A model generated the notes under the pieces. It had not been told where the DNA came from and searched no databases. It saw only the letters and a program-made list of their open reading frames with translations. DNA of 64,000 nt from Spongilla lacustris (Eukaryota > Porifera > Demospongiae > Spongillida > Spongillidae): the NCBI GenBank assembly GCA_949361645.1, contig OX442436.1, positions 124,001-188,000 of the forward strand, in the 5' to 3' direction. The translations under genes and the position numbers were made by a program. Positions within the stretch are counted from its first letter, which is position 1, and each line of letters starts with the position of its first letter. Positions 34,901 through 44,794 of this stretch are shown one piece after another.

Positions 34901-37900
34901 CACCTCTTGCCCCTCCCTTCACATACCTCTTCTTCCCTCGCACACAGGTAATTTGTACTGATGGAGGTGTGCTGTATGTGGACCTCCTTCTTCCACCTGC
35001 ACACACCCCCGTGTCTGTGATTGGTCGCTTGACTAGGATGGGCCACATTGTATCTAAGAGAAAGTCTAAAGGCAGAGCTCAATACCCTCCTTGTGCCTCG
35101 CTGAGGCCTGGGGAGGAGGTGGAGGTGGTGGTCTCCAGTACGGACTCTCCTTCGAGCTTTTATGTACAGCTTGTGAGTTGTGGTGTTCCCTGGTCGAGGG
35201 GGGTCTAAGCGTGTACATCACTTTGGTAAGGTTGATGGCTACCATAGTGTCACTGAATTATGCAACCAGCTTCAGGTAGAAGTAGCCACAATTCAACCAT
35301 CTCGTCTGGTTGATGGAACAATTGGTAAAGAGACTGTTGTTTGCCACCTTGTGTACCCTCCCCTTCATGTACCCCTCCCCTTCCTCATGGACCCCTCCCC
35401 TTCCTCATGGACCATAGGAACAGTGTGCCTAGCAGTATATTCAAGTGATGGTTTGTATTACAGAGCTGAAATAATTGGTAAGCTGTGTGTTGTTAGGGCC
35501 CAGCCGATGTGGGGGGGGGGGGGGGGGGGGGGACCCCCTGGGATAATTCTATAACATATGTAGCTGTTACTGAGAAGAGAGCGGAAGTATTCTTTATTGA
35601 CTATGGGAACAAAGACATTGTTTCCATGGAAACTCTTCTGACCCTCCCACCTCACTACATGGATACACCGGTGCAGGTGGGTGTGGTCACCAGGCTGACT
35701 TGACAATGCACACTTTAACCGGCTCTCATCCCCAGGCCATCCAGTGTATGCTGAGTGACGTAATAAGTCTTGACCCTAAGGGTACATGGAGTGATGAGGT
35801 GTGTGTGTGTGTGAAAAGTTTATTTTGTATTATTAAATATCCATTATCGTATATACAGGTCCAGTTTTGTAGTTCAACTGCACCCACTTAATAATGAACA
35901 TAACATACCCGCGTATTAACAAATTTTTCTATCAATGACCAAGTTTCAGTCCTTGAAAATTTGTGTAAACTAGTATGGCACCTGTGAAAAATCAGTGGCT
36001 GATTCTATGATAAGAAGCAATGTTTTCATAAAGCACACGTGACTAGGTTTGTGGCAAGGATTTGGTTGCTTAAGTACACATAGGGTATGTATGTATTTGC
36101 TAAACGTGTATTAGATTGATTACCATTCTAAGATGACTTACAGTGGAAACCATCACACTTGCTCCTATAATTTTTCTGTGCTGTTATTTTGTTCACTTGA
36201 ATTATATTTCAATAACAATGAGCTCAAATGGAAATCTGACAACGTAGGTATAGTGTACAACTACTTTTCAATATATACTGAAAGTAAAAAAGCATCACGT
36301 GACTATTTACTTTTGTTATCAACACTTGTTGTGACCCCAGTACAAAAAAAATTGTAAGCATAATTCCTCCTCCTGTAGGCAATAGATCTTAACCATATTC
36401 GCAATATATCTAAAGAACAAGCATTAGCAACCTTTGGCCGTGTCGGTTTTTAAGTCCGGTAAATAGTTACGGTATTATCGAGCTAGATAAGCGTTTTTAG
36501 CTCGTAAAAGCTTAGCGATGCTATTTCGTAGCACGCTCTCACTGGACTGATATATTTCGTTTCTGAGTCGTCATATGTTAGATATATCACGAAATCGTCA
36601 TTGGGAGGCAATTGACTCTCCTTTGCCGTTAAAAAAGTGCCATCAGAGCTGAATACCTGAAAACAGCCGCCATATCGCGATGAATTGCATTTGAAACGTC
36701 ATCATTGCGTCATATTGTATCATGAATATATTTACAATGTGACGTATCGGCAGAGATAATACGAAATCAGTAGCATCAAATTAGGCAGGTTACAAGAAAC
36801 GTCAAAGAGCAAGAGGCAACTCTAAAGCTGGAAGCGAAGCGGACCCAATTAGCTATTTAAAAGCTGCCATCAAGGATTCGAAGCTTTGGGTGATAGAACG
36901 CTATAGCTTTGCGAATGTCTTGATAGCCCATAAAGCTTCCCAATTTGATGCTACTGATTTACTAGACGTTCGCCGTGAGTGGCTGCAAGATGCAGCATCG
37001 TTAGGTTAAGAACCGTTTTCACAATCCTCATTGAGCCAATGACAGCACTTGCATCCATTCAGCCGATACGTCACATTATAAATATATTCATGATACAAAA
37101 TGACGCAATGATGACGATTCAAATACAATTTATCGCGATATGGCGGCTGTTTTCAGGTACTCAGCTCTGATGGCACTTTTTTAACGGAAAAGGAGGGTCA
37201 ATTGCCTCCCAAGTACGATTTCGCGATAGATCTAACATGTGACGACTCGAGAACGAAATATAGCAGTCCAGTGAGAGCGTGCTACGAAATAGCATCGCTA
37301 AGCTTTTACGAGCTAAAAACGCTTATCTAGCTCGATAATACCGTAACTATTTACCGGACTTAAAAACCGACACGGCCAAAGGTTGCTAATGCTTGTTCTT
37401 TAGATATATTGCGAATATGGTTAAGATCTATTGCCTACAGGAGGAGGAATTATGCTTACAATTTTTTTTGTACTGGGGTCACAACAAGTGTTGATAACAA
37501 AAGTAAATAGTCACGTGATGCTTTTTTACTTTCAGTATATATTGAAAAGTAGTTGTACACTATACCTACGTTGTCAGATTTCCATTTGAGCTCATTGTTA
37601 TTGAAATATATTCAAGTGAACAAAATAACAGCACAGAAAAATTATAGGAGCAAGTGTGATGGTTTCCACTGTACATTATCACAAACACACACCTACACAT
37701 GCACAAACACATACACACCTACACATGCACAAACACATACACACCTCTACACATTCACTTTCAATACATGCATGTGCACACACATACACAGGTTTCAGAT
37801 ATGTTTTCAGACATGATCAGCAAATCAGTTCATCTGCTGGTCGTCGAAGGGAAGGGTATGTGACTTAGGGTGAGGGTATGTGACTTAAGGTTAGGGTATG

Positions 37901-39055
37901 TGACTTAGGGTTAGGGTGTGTGAATTAGGGTTAGGTATGTGACTTAGGATTAGGGTGTGTGACTGCACTTGGTACCATAACTGCAAACAATGACCACCTC
38001 TCACAGGTAGTCCCCTGCCTGTTACACTGAAGGATGCTCAGTCACTACAATCTGTGTCCAAGGCTTTAGAGAGTCTGGGGCTGGCCAGGTGAGTGTATTA
38101 AATAGCTGTGTGTTCCTCTACTAACTGCAGCTTGTGTTTGGTCAGGTGCAGACCTCCAGTGTGTGTTCCGCAGTCAATAACTGTTCCATCGTCATCGTTG
38201 ATCGTCACCACCACAACATCCCCCTCACAAGCAATCACTCCCTCATCCCCACGTATTAACTCCTCCAGCCCCAGTCCCCTCCCTCCTACCTCCAGTTCTC
38301 TCCTACACGTCCCCAGTCCCCTCCCTCTTGTTCCTACTTTGTCTCTTCAGGACTCCTCCTACTCCTCTGGGGCCTCCATTTCCCCTCCAATCCTCCCAGC
38401 CCCAGGAGATCACTTCACAGCTACTGTCACTCACATTGCATCTCTGTTAGACTTTCACGTTGTCATGGATACCCAACAGCTTGAACAGCTCAAGTTTGCC
38501 CTGATGCTGCAGACCCCTCTGACTCCCTACCATACCTCCCTACACCCTGGGGACTATTGCCTGGCACACTTCACAGATCAGGAGCTGTGGTATCGTGTCA
38601 GAGTTGAAGCCCTGGTGGGGGAGGGGCTATGTGTGGTGCAATATGTGGATTACGGGAATGTGGCCACCATTAGTGCCCAGGACACCGCCCCTCTCCCTCT
38701 CGAGTGTGCAAGGCTCCCTGCCCAGGCCATACCTTGCAGACTAGCTGATGTGGGTGGAGCCAGTGGGTGGGACCCAGCAGTGGGTGGAGCCAGTCCAGCA
38801 GTTCACCTGTTTTCATCACTTGTCATGGATCAAGTTGTCACGGTGACAGTCAAGGTTTGTGTGTGTAGTTGAAGGGCTGCACATAACAGGACCTCATGGG
38901 ATACTGAAGGGGGGGGGGGGGGGGGGAGGGGCCTCATAGTCATTAACATTGCTTTATACTTCCAGGACTGTGATGTGATGTTGGGTGTGTCCCTAACTAT
39001 TGAAGATGGCGGCGATGTTGTTGCCATGATGACCAAACATGGATTTCAACTTTAA
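27346..39055 (+). CDS. RNF17: RING / B-box / multi-Tudor protein, RNF17 (TDRD4)/Qin-like piRNA factor
   Basis: Exons include 27346-27400, 27449-27576 (RING: CRNCHQAF, LLRCGHYFCGDCIEHL, CPEC), 27803-27903, 27971-28038, 28131-28236 and 28396-28593 (B-boxes: CEECEFKPATLRCLQC, CPGHPKEIAKLYC..CSECC), 28696-28776, 29125-29225, 29278-29344, 29602-29706, 29759-29827 (coiled-coil-like). After a low-complexity exon at about 31131-31720 come three extended Tudor domains: first at about 32370-33520 (FYVQRPG, HWYRAKL, VIYIDLG), second at 34948-37852 (SFYVQL, LYYRAEII, VFFIDYGNKD, CMLSDV), third at about 38390-39055 (LWYRVRV, QYVDYGN, CRLADV). The last stop follows MMTKHGFQL. RING plus B-box plus Tudor matches Drosophila Qin/Kumo and vertebrate RNF17, germline piRNA ping-pong factors binding methylarginine in Piwi proteins. 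The exon near 30357-30419 and its joins are unresolved. The donor at 28776 is GC. Confidence 0.85.
28790..29115 (+). repeat. 19-bp minisatellite, Tudor-gene intron
   Basis: Degenerate copies of cttccatgtacccctcaaac, grading into ccctcccccctccatgtac, and interrupted by a poly-C run at 29018-29038. Confidence 0.9.
29400..29597 (+). repeat. 19-bp minisatellite, Tudor-gene intron
   Basis: About nine near-perfect copies of cccttcccctgctcccctc, ending at the 3' splice site of the exon at 29602. It doubles as a very long polypyrimidine tract. Confidence 0.93.
29922..30150 (+). repeat. About 30-bp minisatellite, Tudor-gene intron
   Basis: About seven copies of a unit containing ccatcccagtccatctctgt, with ctgtctgtcc spacers. 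Confidence 0.9.
30660..31105 (+). repeat. 28-bp minisatellite, Tudor-gene intron
   Basis: About 16 copies of a unit containing ctttaaccctctcactccta followed by cccaccta. The right half is nearly perfect and the left half has truncated units. Confidence 0.93.
31722..32065 (+). repeat. (GT)n-rich array, Tudor-gene intron
   Basis: GT/GTAT/GCAT dinucleotide-type repeat of about 340 bp, starting at or beside the donor of the Pro/Ser-rich exon. The frame reads through it on both strands, giving false Cys/Val and His/Thr ORFs. Confidence 0.93.
32125..32335 (+). repeat. About 21-bp G-rich minisatellite
   Basis: Units of gggagggtggggatatggtgt, regular in the right half and diverged on the left. They precede the exon that starts the first Tudor domain. 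Confidence 0.88.
32515..32776 (+). repeat. 29-bp array that copies a 5' splice site
   Basis: Eight to nine copies of a unit that contains agcctgtcacatggtaagca. The unit includes the last bases of the upstream Tudor exon (cctgtcacatg) and its donor (gtaagc), so every copy has a donor-like site. Confidence 0.93.
33140..33290 (+). repeat. 24-bp minisatellite, Tudor-gene intron
   Basis: About six copies of gtgatgggtaggtgtggcta with gcat. It starts beside the donor of the exon ending near 33130. Confidence 0.9.
33522..33730 (+). repeat. 20-bp minisatellite, Tudor-gene intron
   Basis: Ten copies of gagcccatgagtgctcacat; the last two are shortened by one base. It begins right after the exon ending ATGAAT|gtaaga. 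Confidence 0.95.
33735..34940 (+). repeat. 1.2-kb 24-bp minisatellite, Tudor-gene intron
   Basis: About 50 copies of a unit containing cctcttgcccctcccttcac plus acac. It is pyrimidine-rich and runs straight into the 3' splice site at 34947. Three overlapping false ORFs of over 400 codons come from it. Confidence 0.97.
35509..35534 (+). repeat. Poly-G run
   Basis: A G homopolymer of about 20 bases in a short intron of the second Tudor domain, followed by ccccc. Its length is likely unreliable in assembly. Confidence 0.85.
36141..37671. mobile_element. 1.5-kb fold-back / Tc1-mariner-like MITE with about 610-bp inverted arms
   Basis: The left arm begins CAGTGGAAACCATCACAC and the right arm ends with its inverse; the two arms match for about 610 bp with scattered differences. 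Both ends abut TA (36139-36140 and 37672-37673), which fits a TA target-site duplication of the Tc1/mariner type. It sits in the intron between the second Tudor domain's last two exons. No transposase is seen. The roughly 310-bp loop between the arms contains a short ORF, listed separately. Confidence 0.85.
36790..37008 (+). other. Exon-like ORF in the loop of the fold-back element
   Basis: After attag at about 36784 the frame is open for about 75 codons to a TAA. It reads AGYKKRQRARGNSKAGSEAD, then SYLKAAIKDSKLWVIERY, and ends REWLQDAASLG. The acceptor-like start and basic lead make it resemble a captured exon or the remnant of an element gene. I do not recognise it. Confidence 0.35.
37855..37965 (+). 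repeat. Short array with telomere-like TTAGGG motifs
   Basis: Five degenerate copies of about 20 bp, gggtatgtgacttagggtta, in a Tudor-gene intron. They begin at the donor (aag g|gtatgtg). Confidence 0.85.
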
Positions 39056-39161
39056 CACTGTGCACTCTGATTATCAGCAATAGATAGTTTCATAGAATAT
39101 CGTGCGATTAAATAAATACTATAAGGCTACTGGACTAAGGGATGGGGAAGAGGAACTGTCA

Positions 39162-41577
39162 TCAGGTCAAATGGTCCTGTTGTGTGCTCAACACGCCACT
39201 CCCCTCCGCTGGGTGGTCATACTTCCACCCCCCCCAGTGCACAGCTGCTGCCCCATATCGTGTGATCAGAGCACTCTTCAGTCTAAGGGCGTGTTCTTCA
39301 TCTGTTGTCTCCACTACACAGTCAACCTGGGGGGAGGGGGAGGGGGAAAGGGGTGATGTGGGTGTGGCCTCTAATCCTCACCTCCACTAGAAATATGCTT
39401 GTCTTAAGCCATGTCCGCTCGTGAACTATGTCCTTCACACTGGTGGGGGATGCCAACGTGTGATATCACCATCACCACTCCATAACCCTCACCACTCACT
39501 CCATCACCACACACTCCATAACCCTCACCACTCACTCCATCACCACACACTCCATAACCCTCACCACTCACTCCATAACCCACACCATCACCACTCACTC
39601 CATAACCCACACCATCACCACTCACTCCATAACCCTCACCACTCACTCCATAACCCACACCATCACCACTCACTCCATAACCCACACCATCACCACTCAC
39701 TCCATAACCCTCACCATCACCACTCACTCCATAACCCACACCATCACCACTCACTCCATAACCCACACCATCACCACTCACTCCATAACCCACACCATCA
39801 CCACTCACTCCATAACCCTCACCTAACTTGTGCTTCATACAGTAGCTGTGTGAGGCCTGCAATGCCCCCAGGCCTGTCAGATATTAAGACGCCAAACTTC
39901 ACAAGGCGACCATCAGCTGCCAGCCCACGCTCCAGGCACCTGCCCAGCACAGTGGTGTCAATGTTCCCGCCACTTAGCATTACAACAACTCTGCGTACGT
40001 ATGTCAAAGATGACTGCACTGATTTAAGGAGGTGTGGCTTACGTCTTTCCCTTCAAATGGTCGAGCTGTCCAGACATGCAGGCGGCCAGACCAGTTGCTC
40101 CAGCTCCTTCAACAACTATCTTCTCCATCTCAACAAGTCTCAAGATAGCAATAGCTATGTCGCTTTCACTACACACACATGCAGACATACGCATCAGGGC
40201 AGTTTCTATATGCACACCCCTATCTGACCTGCCCCTCCTCCAGCCCCTCCCCCAGCTCCACCCGCCTGACCTGCCCCTCCCCCAGCTCCACCCACCTGAC
40301 CTGCCCCTCCTCCAGCCCCTGAACTGCCCCTCCCCCGGCTCCACCCACCTGACCTGCCCCTCCTCCAGCTCCACCCACCTGATGGCTAGACACTTGTCCA
40401 CTTTGTCCTTTGCAGTGGCAAAGGAGTTGGCTCCAACCAGAGGGACAGCCAGTCCATCAGCTAGAGACGGCTTTGGTGTGACATAGGTCGGCCGACCCAC
40501 CTTCAATGACTCAGAGAAGCCTGGACACTCCTCTGATTCTGCTGCCTGCACACACACACACCACCACCACCCTCAATCCACAGGTCAAGTCAGGCATCTC
40601 TCACGTACTATGACTTCCACTTGAGGCTGGAGATGTTTGAATGCCACAGCCATGCCGGCCAAGAGGCCTCCGCCCCCCACAGGTATCACCACCGCGTCTA
40701 TCGTCTTTCCGATGTTCTCCATCTGCTCGATTATCTCCAAGGCTGCGGTACCCTGGCCCGCGAGAATGGGCGGGTAATCATACCTGTGCAGAAATAAATG
40801 TATTATATTGCTTCTCGGAAGGGGGGGGGGGGGGGGGGGGGAGAGAGAGAGAGAGAGAGAACTTCAGAGAAGGGTGTGTCACGTGTTAACGTTTCGTGTG
40901 TGAGGTATGAGAGAACGACGTGCCATGGTTCCTTTTACCCGTTGATGTATTGCAGCTGCTGTTCATCGGCTCGTACGGTGGCGAACTGCTTGGCTTCCTC
41001 CAGGTTGCCGCCATGCTTACTGACCTTAGCTCCGCAGTTCCTGCACTGGGATACCTTCATGAGTGGTGCCGTCTCTGGTGTCACCACCTCCACCGGTATC
41101 CCCATCAGCTGGCCGTGGTATGCCAGGGCCAGTGCGTGGTTACCTGCCGATGCAGCGATAACACCTTTCTTCTTCTGCTCCTGTTTGTGCGAGCGACGCG
41201 GCGGGAAAGATCGCACATGAACTATAGCTATTCGTGCTTACAGGTGGTAACAATTCGAGTGCATTCCTCACTCCTCTCTCTTTGAAACTATGGAGTGGGG
41301 GTGGGGGGGAGGGGGGTGAACTTAAGTTAATTATAACATCTCGCGTATTTATACATGTAGTACCTTCCAGTGGGCAGCAGCAGGTCCTTCTTAAAGTAGA
41401 TATCCATTCCAAGCTTTGCCGACAGCTTTAGTGACTTCTACAAATAACAGTACCGGTATATATGTTATTCAGAGAGCGAATGCTCCCTACCTCCAAAGGT
41501 GTTTCTTTCACTCCCTTTCTTATACGATAGGCCGCTGCAGTTACATCGTGGAACTGGATAGCCGGTTTTGCCTCCAT
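39162..41577 (-). CDS. PLP-dependent threonine ammonia-lyase with C-terminal ACT-like domain
   Basis: Ten exons: 41577-41491, 41437-41364, 41287-41242, 41180-40939, 40783-40609, 40545-40379, 40168-40043, 39990-39823, 39439-39382, 39326-39162; all phases agree, 435 aa. Fold-type II PLP enzyme: the Schiff-base lysine is K56 in SFKERGVRNAL; SAGNHALALAYHG is the substrate/asparagine loop; GGGGLLAGMAVAF (near residue 186) binds the PLP phosphate; VVVMLSGGNID is the pyridine-side loop. The C-terminal region reads KFGVLISDRPGGIAGLTQLL, SVKDIVHERTW and VDCVVETTDEEHALRL, an ACT-type regulatory domain as in medium-form threonine dehydratases. It deaminates threonine (or serine) to 2-oxobutyrate (or pyruvate) and ammonia. 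Serine racemase is less likely because it lacks ACT. Confidence 0.92.
39468..39820 (-). repeat. About 25-bp minisatellite, ammonia-lyase intron
   Basis: On the plus strand, units alternate cactccataaccctcac and cactccataacccacaccat. It lies between the exons ending 39823 and starting 39439, and abuts the donor. Confidence 0.92.
40212..40378 (-). repeat. Tandem repeat at the donor of an ammonia-lyase exon
   Basis: Units contain cacctgacctgcccctcctc and ccagctccac. It begins immediately inside the intron after the exon ending at 40379, so copies of the donor context (ag|gtgggtgg) are repeated. Confidence 0.88.
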
Positions 41578-41860
41578 TCTGTATGTTAGCGACGATATTT
41601 TGGTAGCCACGCCTACCCACTTAGTGTTAATACAACTTCTATATGACCACAAGCATATCAGGTTGTGACCCTGAAAAATCAGCACTCTAACGGAAAGAGA
41701 AGTGTTGAGCCTTAGAGCCAATATAACAGAAAGCTATGAGAGCTACTCCGCTAAGATCAGTTTAGTGATGTAGCATCCCCTCCACATTCAAAATTCACTA
41801 TACCTATTTTAACACCTATGTCATTTTCACACATTTCTACTGCTTGACAGAACCAGGGGC

Positions 41861-41903
<43 letters not shown>

Positions 41904-42319
41904 ATATTTTGGTAGGAGGGGAGATCGGGTCTACAACTGGTATACACAAACATGGAAATCAGCACATTGCTACAAAGGCCTGTTCACTGCTTCTAAATGA
42001 AGAGTGATGAACATTAAAACTGTAAGTTTGAACAAGTTAAGTTCCACCATCAGCTTGCTCATGTAGGAGCATAATATAGCTCTTTTATTAGAGCACACTG
42101 CTAGCATAGCTCCTCCTTATTAGAGCACAGCCTGATGCAACTGGTGTTGTGTACAAATAGGTTATGGTTGGTGGTCTGAGTATATGTGCACACACATCAA
42201 TGCATGTGAAGAATATATCAATGCATGTGAAGAATATATCCCAGAATATTATCCTGTCATTAATAATCTTCTATTAGATGTGTGTTTTGATTCAGTAGAG
42301 CTGCCTCAATGAACCATTT
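41578..42319. other. Intergenic with a 40-base poly-C tract
   Basis: The spacer between the ammonia-lyase start and the stop of FRRS1-like gene A, both minus strand. It holds a C homopolymer at about 41861-41902 and a two-copy repeat near 42200 (tcaatgcatgtgaagaatat). No exon-like sequence is seen. Confidence 0.6.
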
Positions 42320-44733
42320 TCAGGAGTCCACAGTCTTGAGTGCTACCATGGTAACCACTATCACCAACAAAGAGATGCTCACACTGACATACAAGCAGAG
42401 GGCGACCCATCGTATGGCTGCATTCTAAGGGCATACGATGATGTGGGGGAGGGGTCAATGTGATGATGTGGGTGTGTGGATGTGGGTGTGTGGATGTGGG
42501 GTGCGGTGAAAGTACGTTAATATTGGGTTAACAAAGACTCCATACCATGAGGACACGCCCATTGTCTCTGTGCCCTTCCCCCATGAGTGGCACACTTTCC
42601 TCCCAGTAGTAGGAAGACCTTGCCTCGTTGGCAAATAACCGTCTCCTGATGGTGGGCAAACATAGCAGCACCAGTCTGACCACAGCCGGGGTGCCTGGGG
42701 ACCAGGGACCACACCCACATTAACACTGCCCAGGCCCCATACCCAGGCCCCAGGCCTACCTCCTTTGTACTCGGTGACAAACACGGTGGAGAGTAGCAGG
42801 AGTGTGTACATCAGCACAGTGAAGGCTGCAAAGAATACATACAAAAACACCATGGGCCCCACAGACCCTTCAAAGAGGTAGAGTCCAAGGCACGAGTTGA
42901 TCACTGGGGAGAGAGTGAGTGGGAGGAGAGGGTTAAGTACTCGGTATGTCACATGGACCATTCAGAGAACGTACAGACAAGGACCTCAAACACCAGGCCC
43001 ACCATTGCCCCATGAACCAGGTTATAGATCCAACGTCTGAAATGGAGGAGGATTACTGAGATATACAAGACCTCCTCCCCAGTCTACCTTGGAGCATCAG
43101 GTTTGCACCTGAAGATGGCAATGATGGGCTACAATAGAGGGAGAAGAGGGGGAGGGGAGAGAGAAAGGGAAGGGGGTAATATTTGGGAGGAGTGTGAAAG
43201 GAAGTGAGGGAAGGTGTAAAAGTGGAAGGTATTGAACACAGGAACAAACAGGTCAACATTCCCTCACATTGGATACCAACATCACCATGACAACCATGCC
43301 AAAAGTGAAGTGGATGATGCCACCTGGCTGTGTTACAGAGCACATGTAACCATGACTACCATGCTAACTGGTCAGATCAGCTTACACTTTCCAGTGGAAC
43401 AAGTCCATAGTGTCCATTGAACATCTCATGGCGGTTTGCCACAAAGATGCAGATGAAACCAAAGGTACCCAGGAACAGAGAGGCGATCATCATGCCACGA
43501 TGTAGCTGTGTGAGGGGGTGTAGTGTGTGTGTGTGGTGTGTGTGTGTGAGGTGGCATGTGTGGGGTGTGTGTATTATGAATCCTTGCAATCCACTCTCTC
43601 CTTACCTTGTACCACCATCCCTGTATCAACACTGGCTTCATCCAGGCAGCAAAGAAGATGCCAATGACTCCAAATATGGAGAATGCCACAGTCATCACCA
43701 CACCATGCACCCGCACCATCACACTGTGGAGTGGATCACCACTGCCTGAGAAGTTGCCAGCTACGGTAGCTGGGTCCACCATGTTATCACTGATTGGAGG
43801 AATAAAGTTTGTACCATGAGGGGTGAGGGCAGGAGGGGAGTGGCCTGGAGGGTGTGGTCAGTATGATATAATAACCAGGGAATACATCTATTCCCTTACC
43901 TGTGGGGCTTTTCCCTCTCCCATAGAGGAGGTAGTAGGTACCATTCATGGGCACATCCTGGGCTGTGTCATTTGTGATGATCTGACGACTGAAACTGAAA
44001 TGGATGTGCATGCAGTGATGGTGGGGGTGGTGAGGGGGCGGGTCTACTTACACACACTGGATCCTCCCACTGCTGTAGCTAGCACTGTGGGGGCACACAT
44101 TCTGAGGGGAGGGGAGGGGAGGGGAGGGGAGGGGAGGGGAGGGGAGGGGAGGGGAGGGGAGGGGAGGGGAGGGGAGGGGAGGGGAGGGGAGGGGAGGGGA
44201 GGGGAGGGGAGGGGAGGGGAGGGGAGGGGAGGGGAGGGGAGGGGAGGGGAGGGGAGGGGAGGGGAGGGGAGGGGAGGGGAGGGGAGGGGAGGGGAGGGGA
44301 GGGGAGGGGAGGGGAGGGGAGGGGAGGGGAGGGGAGGGGAGGGGAGGGGAGGGGAGGGGAGGGGAGGGGAGGGGAGGGGAGGGGAGGGGAGGGGAGGGGA
44401 GGGGAGGGGAGGGGAGGGGAGGGGAGGGGAGGGGAGGGGAGGGGAGGGGAGGGGAGGGGAGGGGAGGGGAGGGGAGGGGAGGGGAGGGGAGGGGAGGGGA
44501 GGGGAGGGGAGGGGAGGGGAGGGGAGGGGAGGGGAGGGGAGGGGAGGGGAGGGGAGGGGAGGGGAGGGGAGGGGAGGGGAGGGGAGGGGAGGGGAGGGGA
44601 GGGGAGGGGAGGGGAGGGGAGGGGAGGGAATAAGGGAAGAGAAAAGAGTTGTATGGAAATGCATGAAAATGAAATTACAAACATCACACCTGTAAACAAT
44701 CAACCACACATACACATTATGCACACATACACA

Positions 44734-44794
<61 letters not shown>

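Noticed and set aside
33704..35208. Three overlapping frames of over 400 codons rich in Pro/Leu/Ser/Thr/His
   Set aside because: They come from the 24-bp intronic array. Only the last part (from 34948) is a true Tudor exon.
39404..39862. GYGVSGDG repeat protein on the minus strand
   Set aside because: It reads the intronic minisatellite of the ammonia-lyase gene; the true exons end at 39823 and restart at 39439.
41861..41902. Poly-C tract as a regulatory element
   Set aside because: Homopolymers of 15-40 C or G recur here (15181, 29018, 35510, 38910, 40820) without positional logic, and may partly be sequencing or assembly effects.
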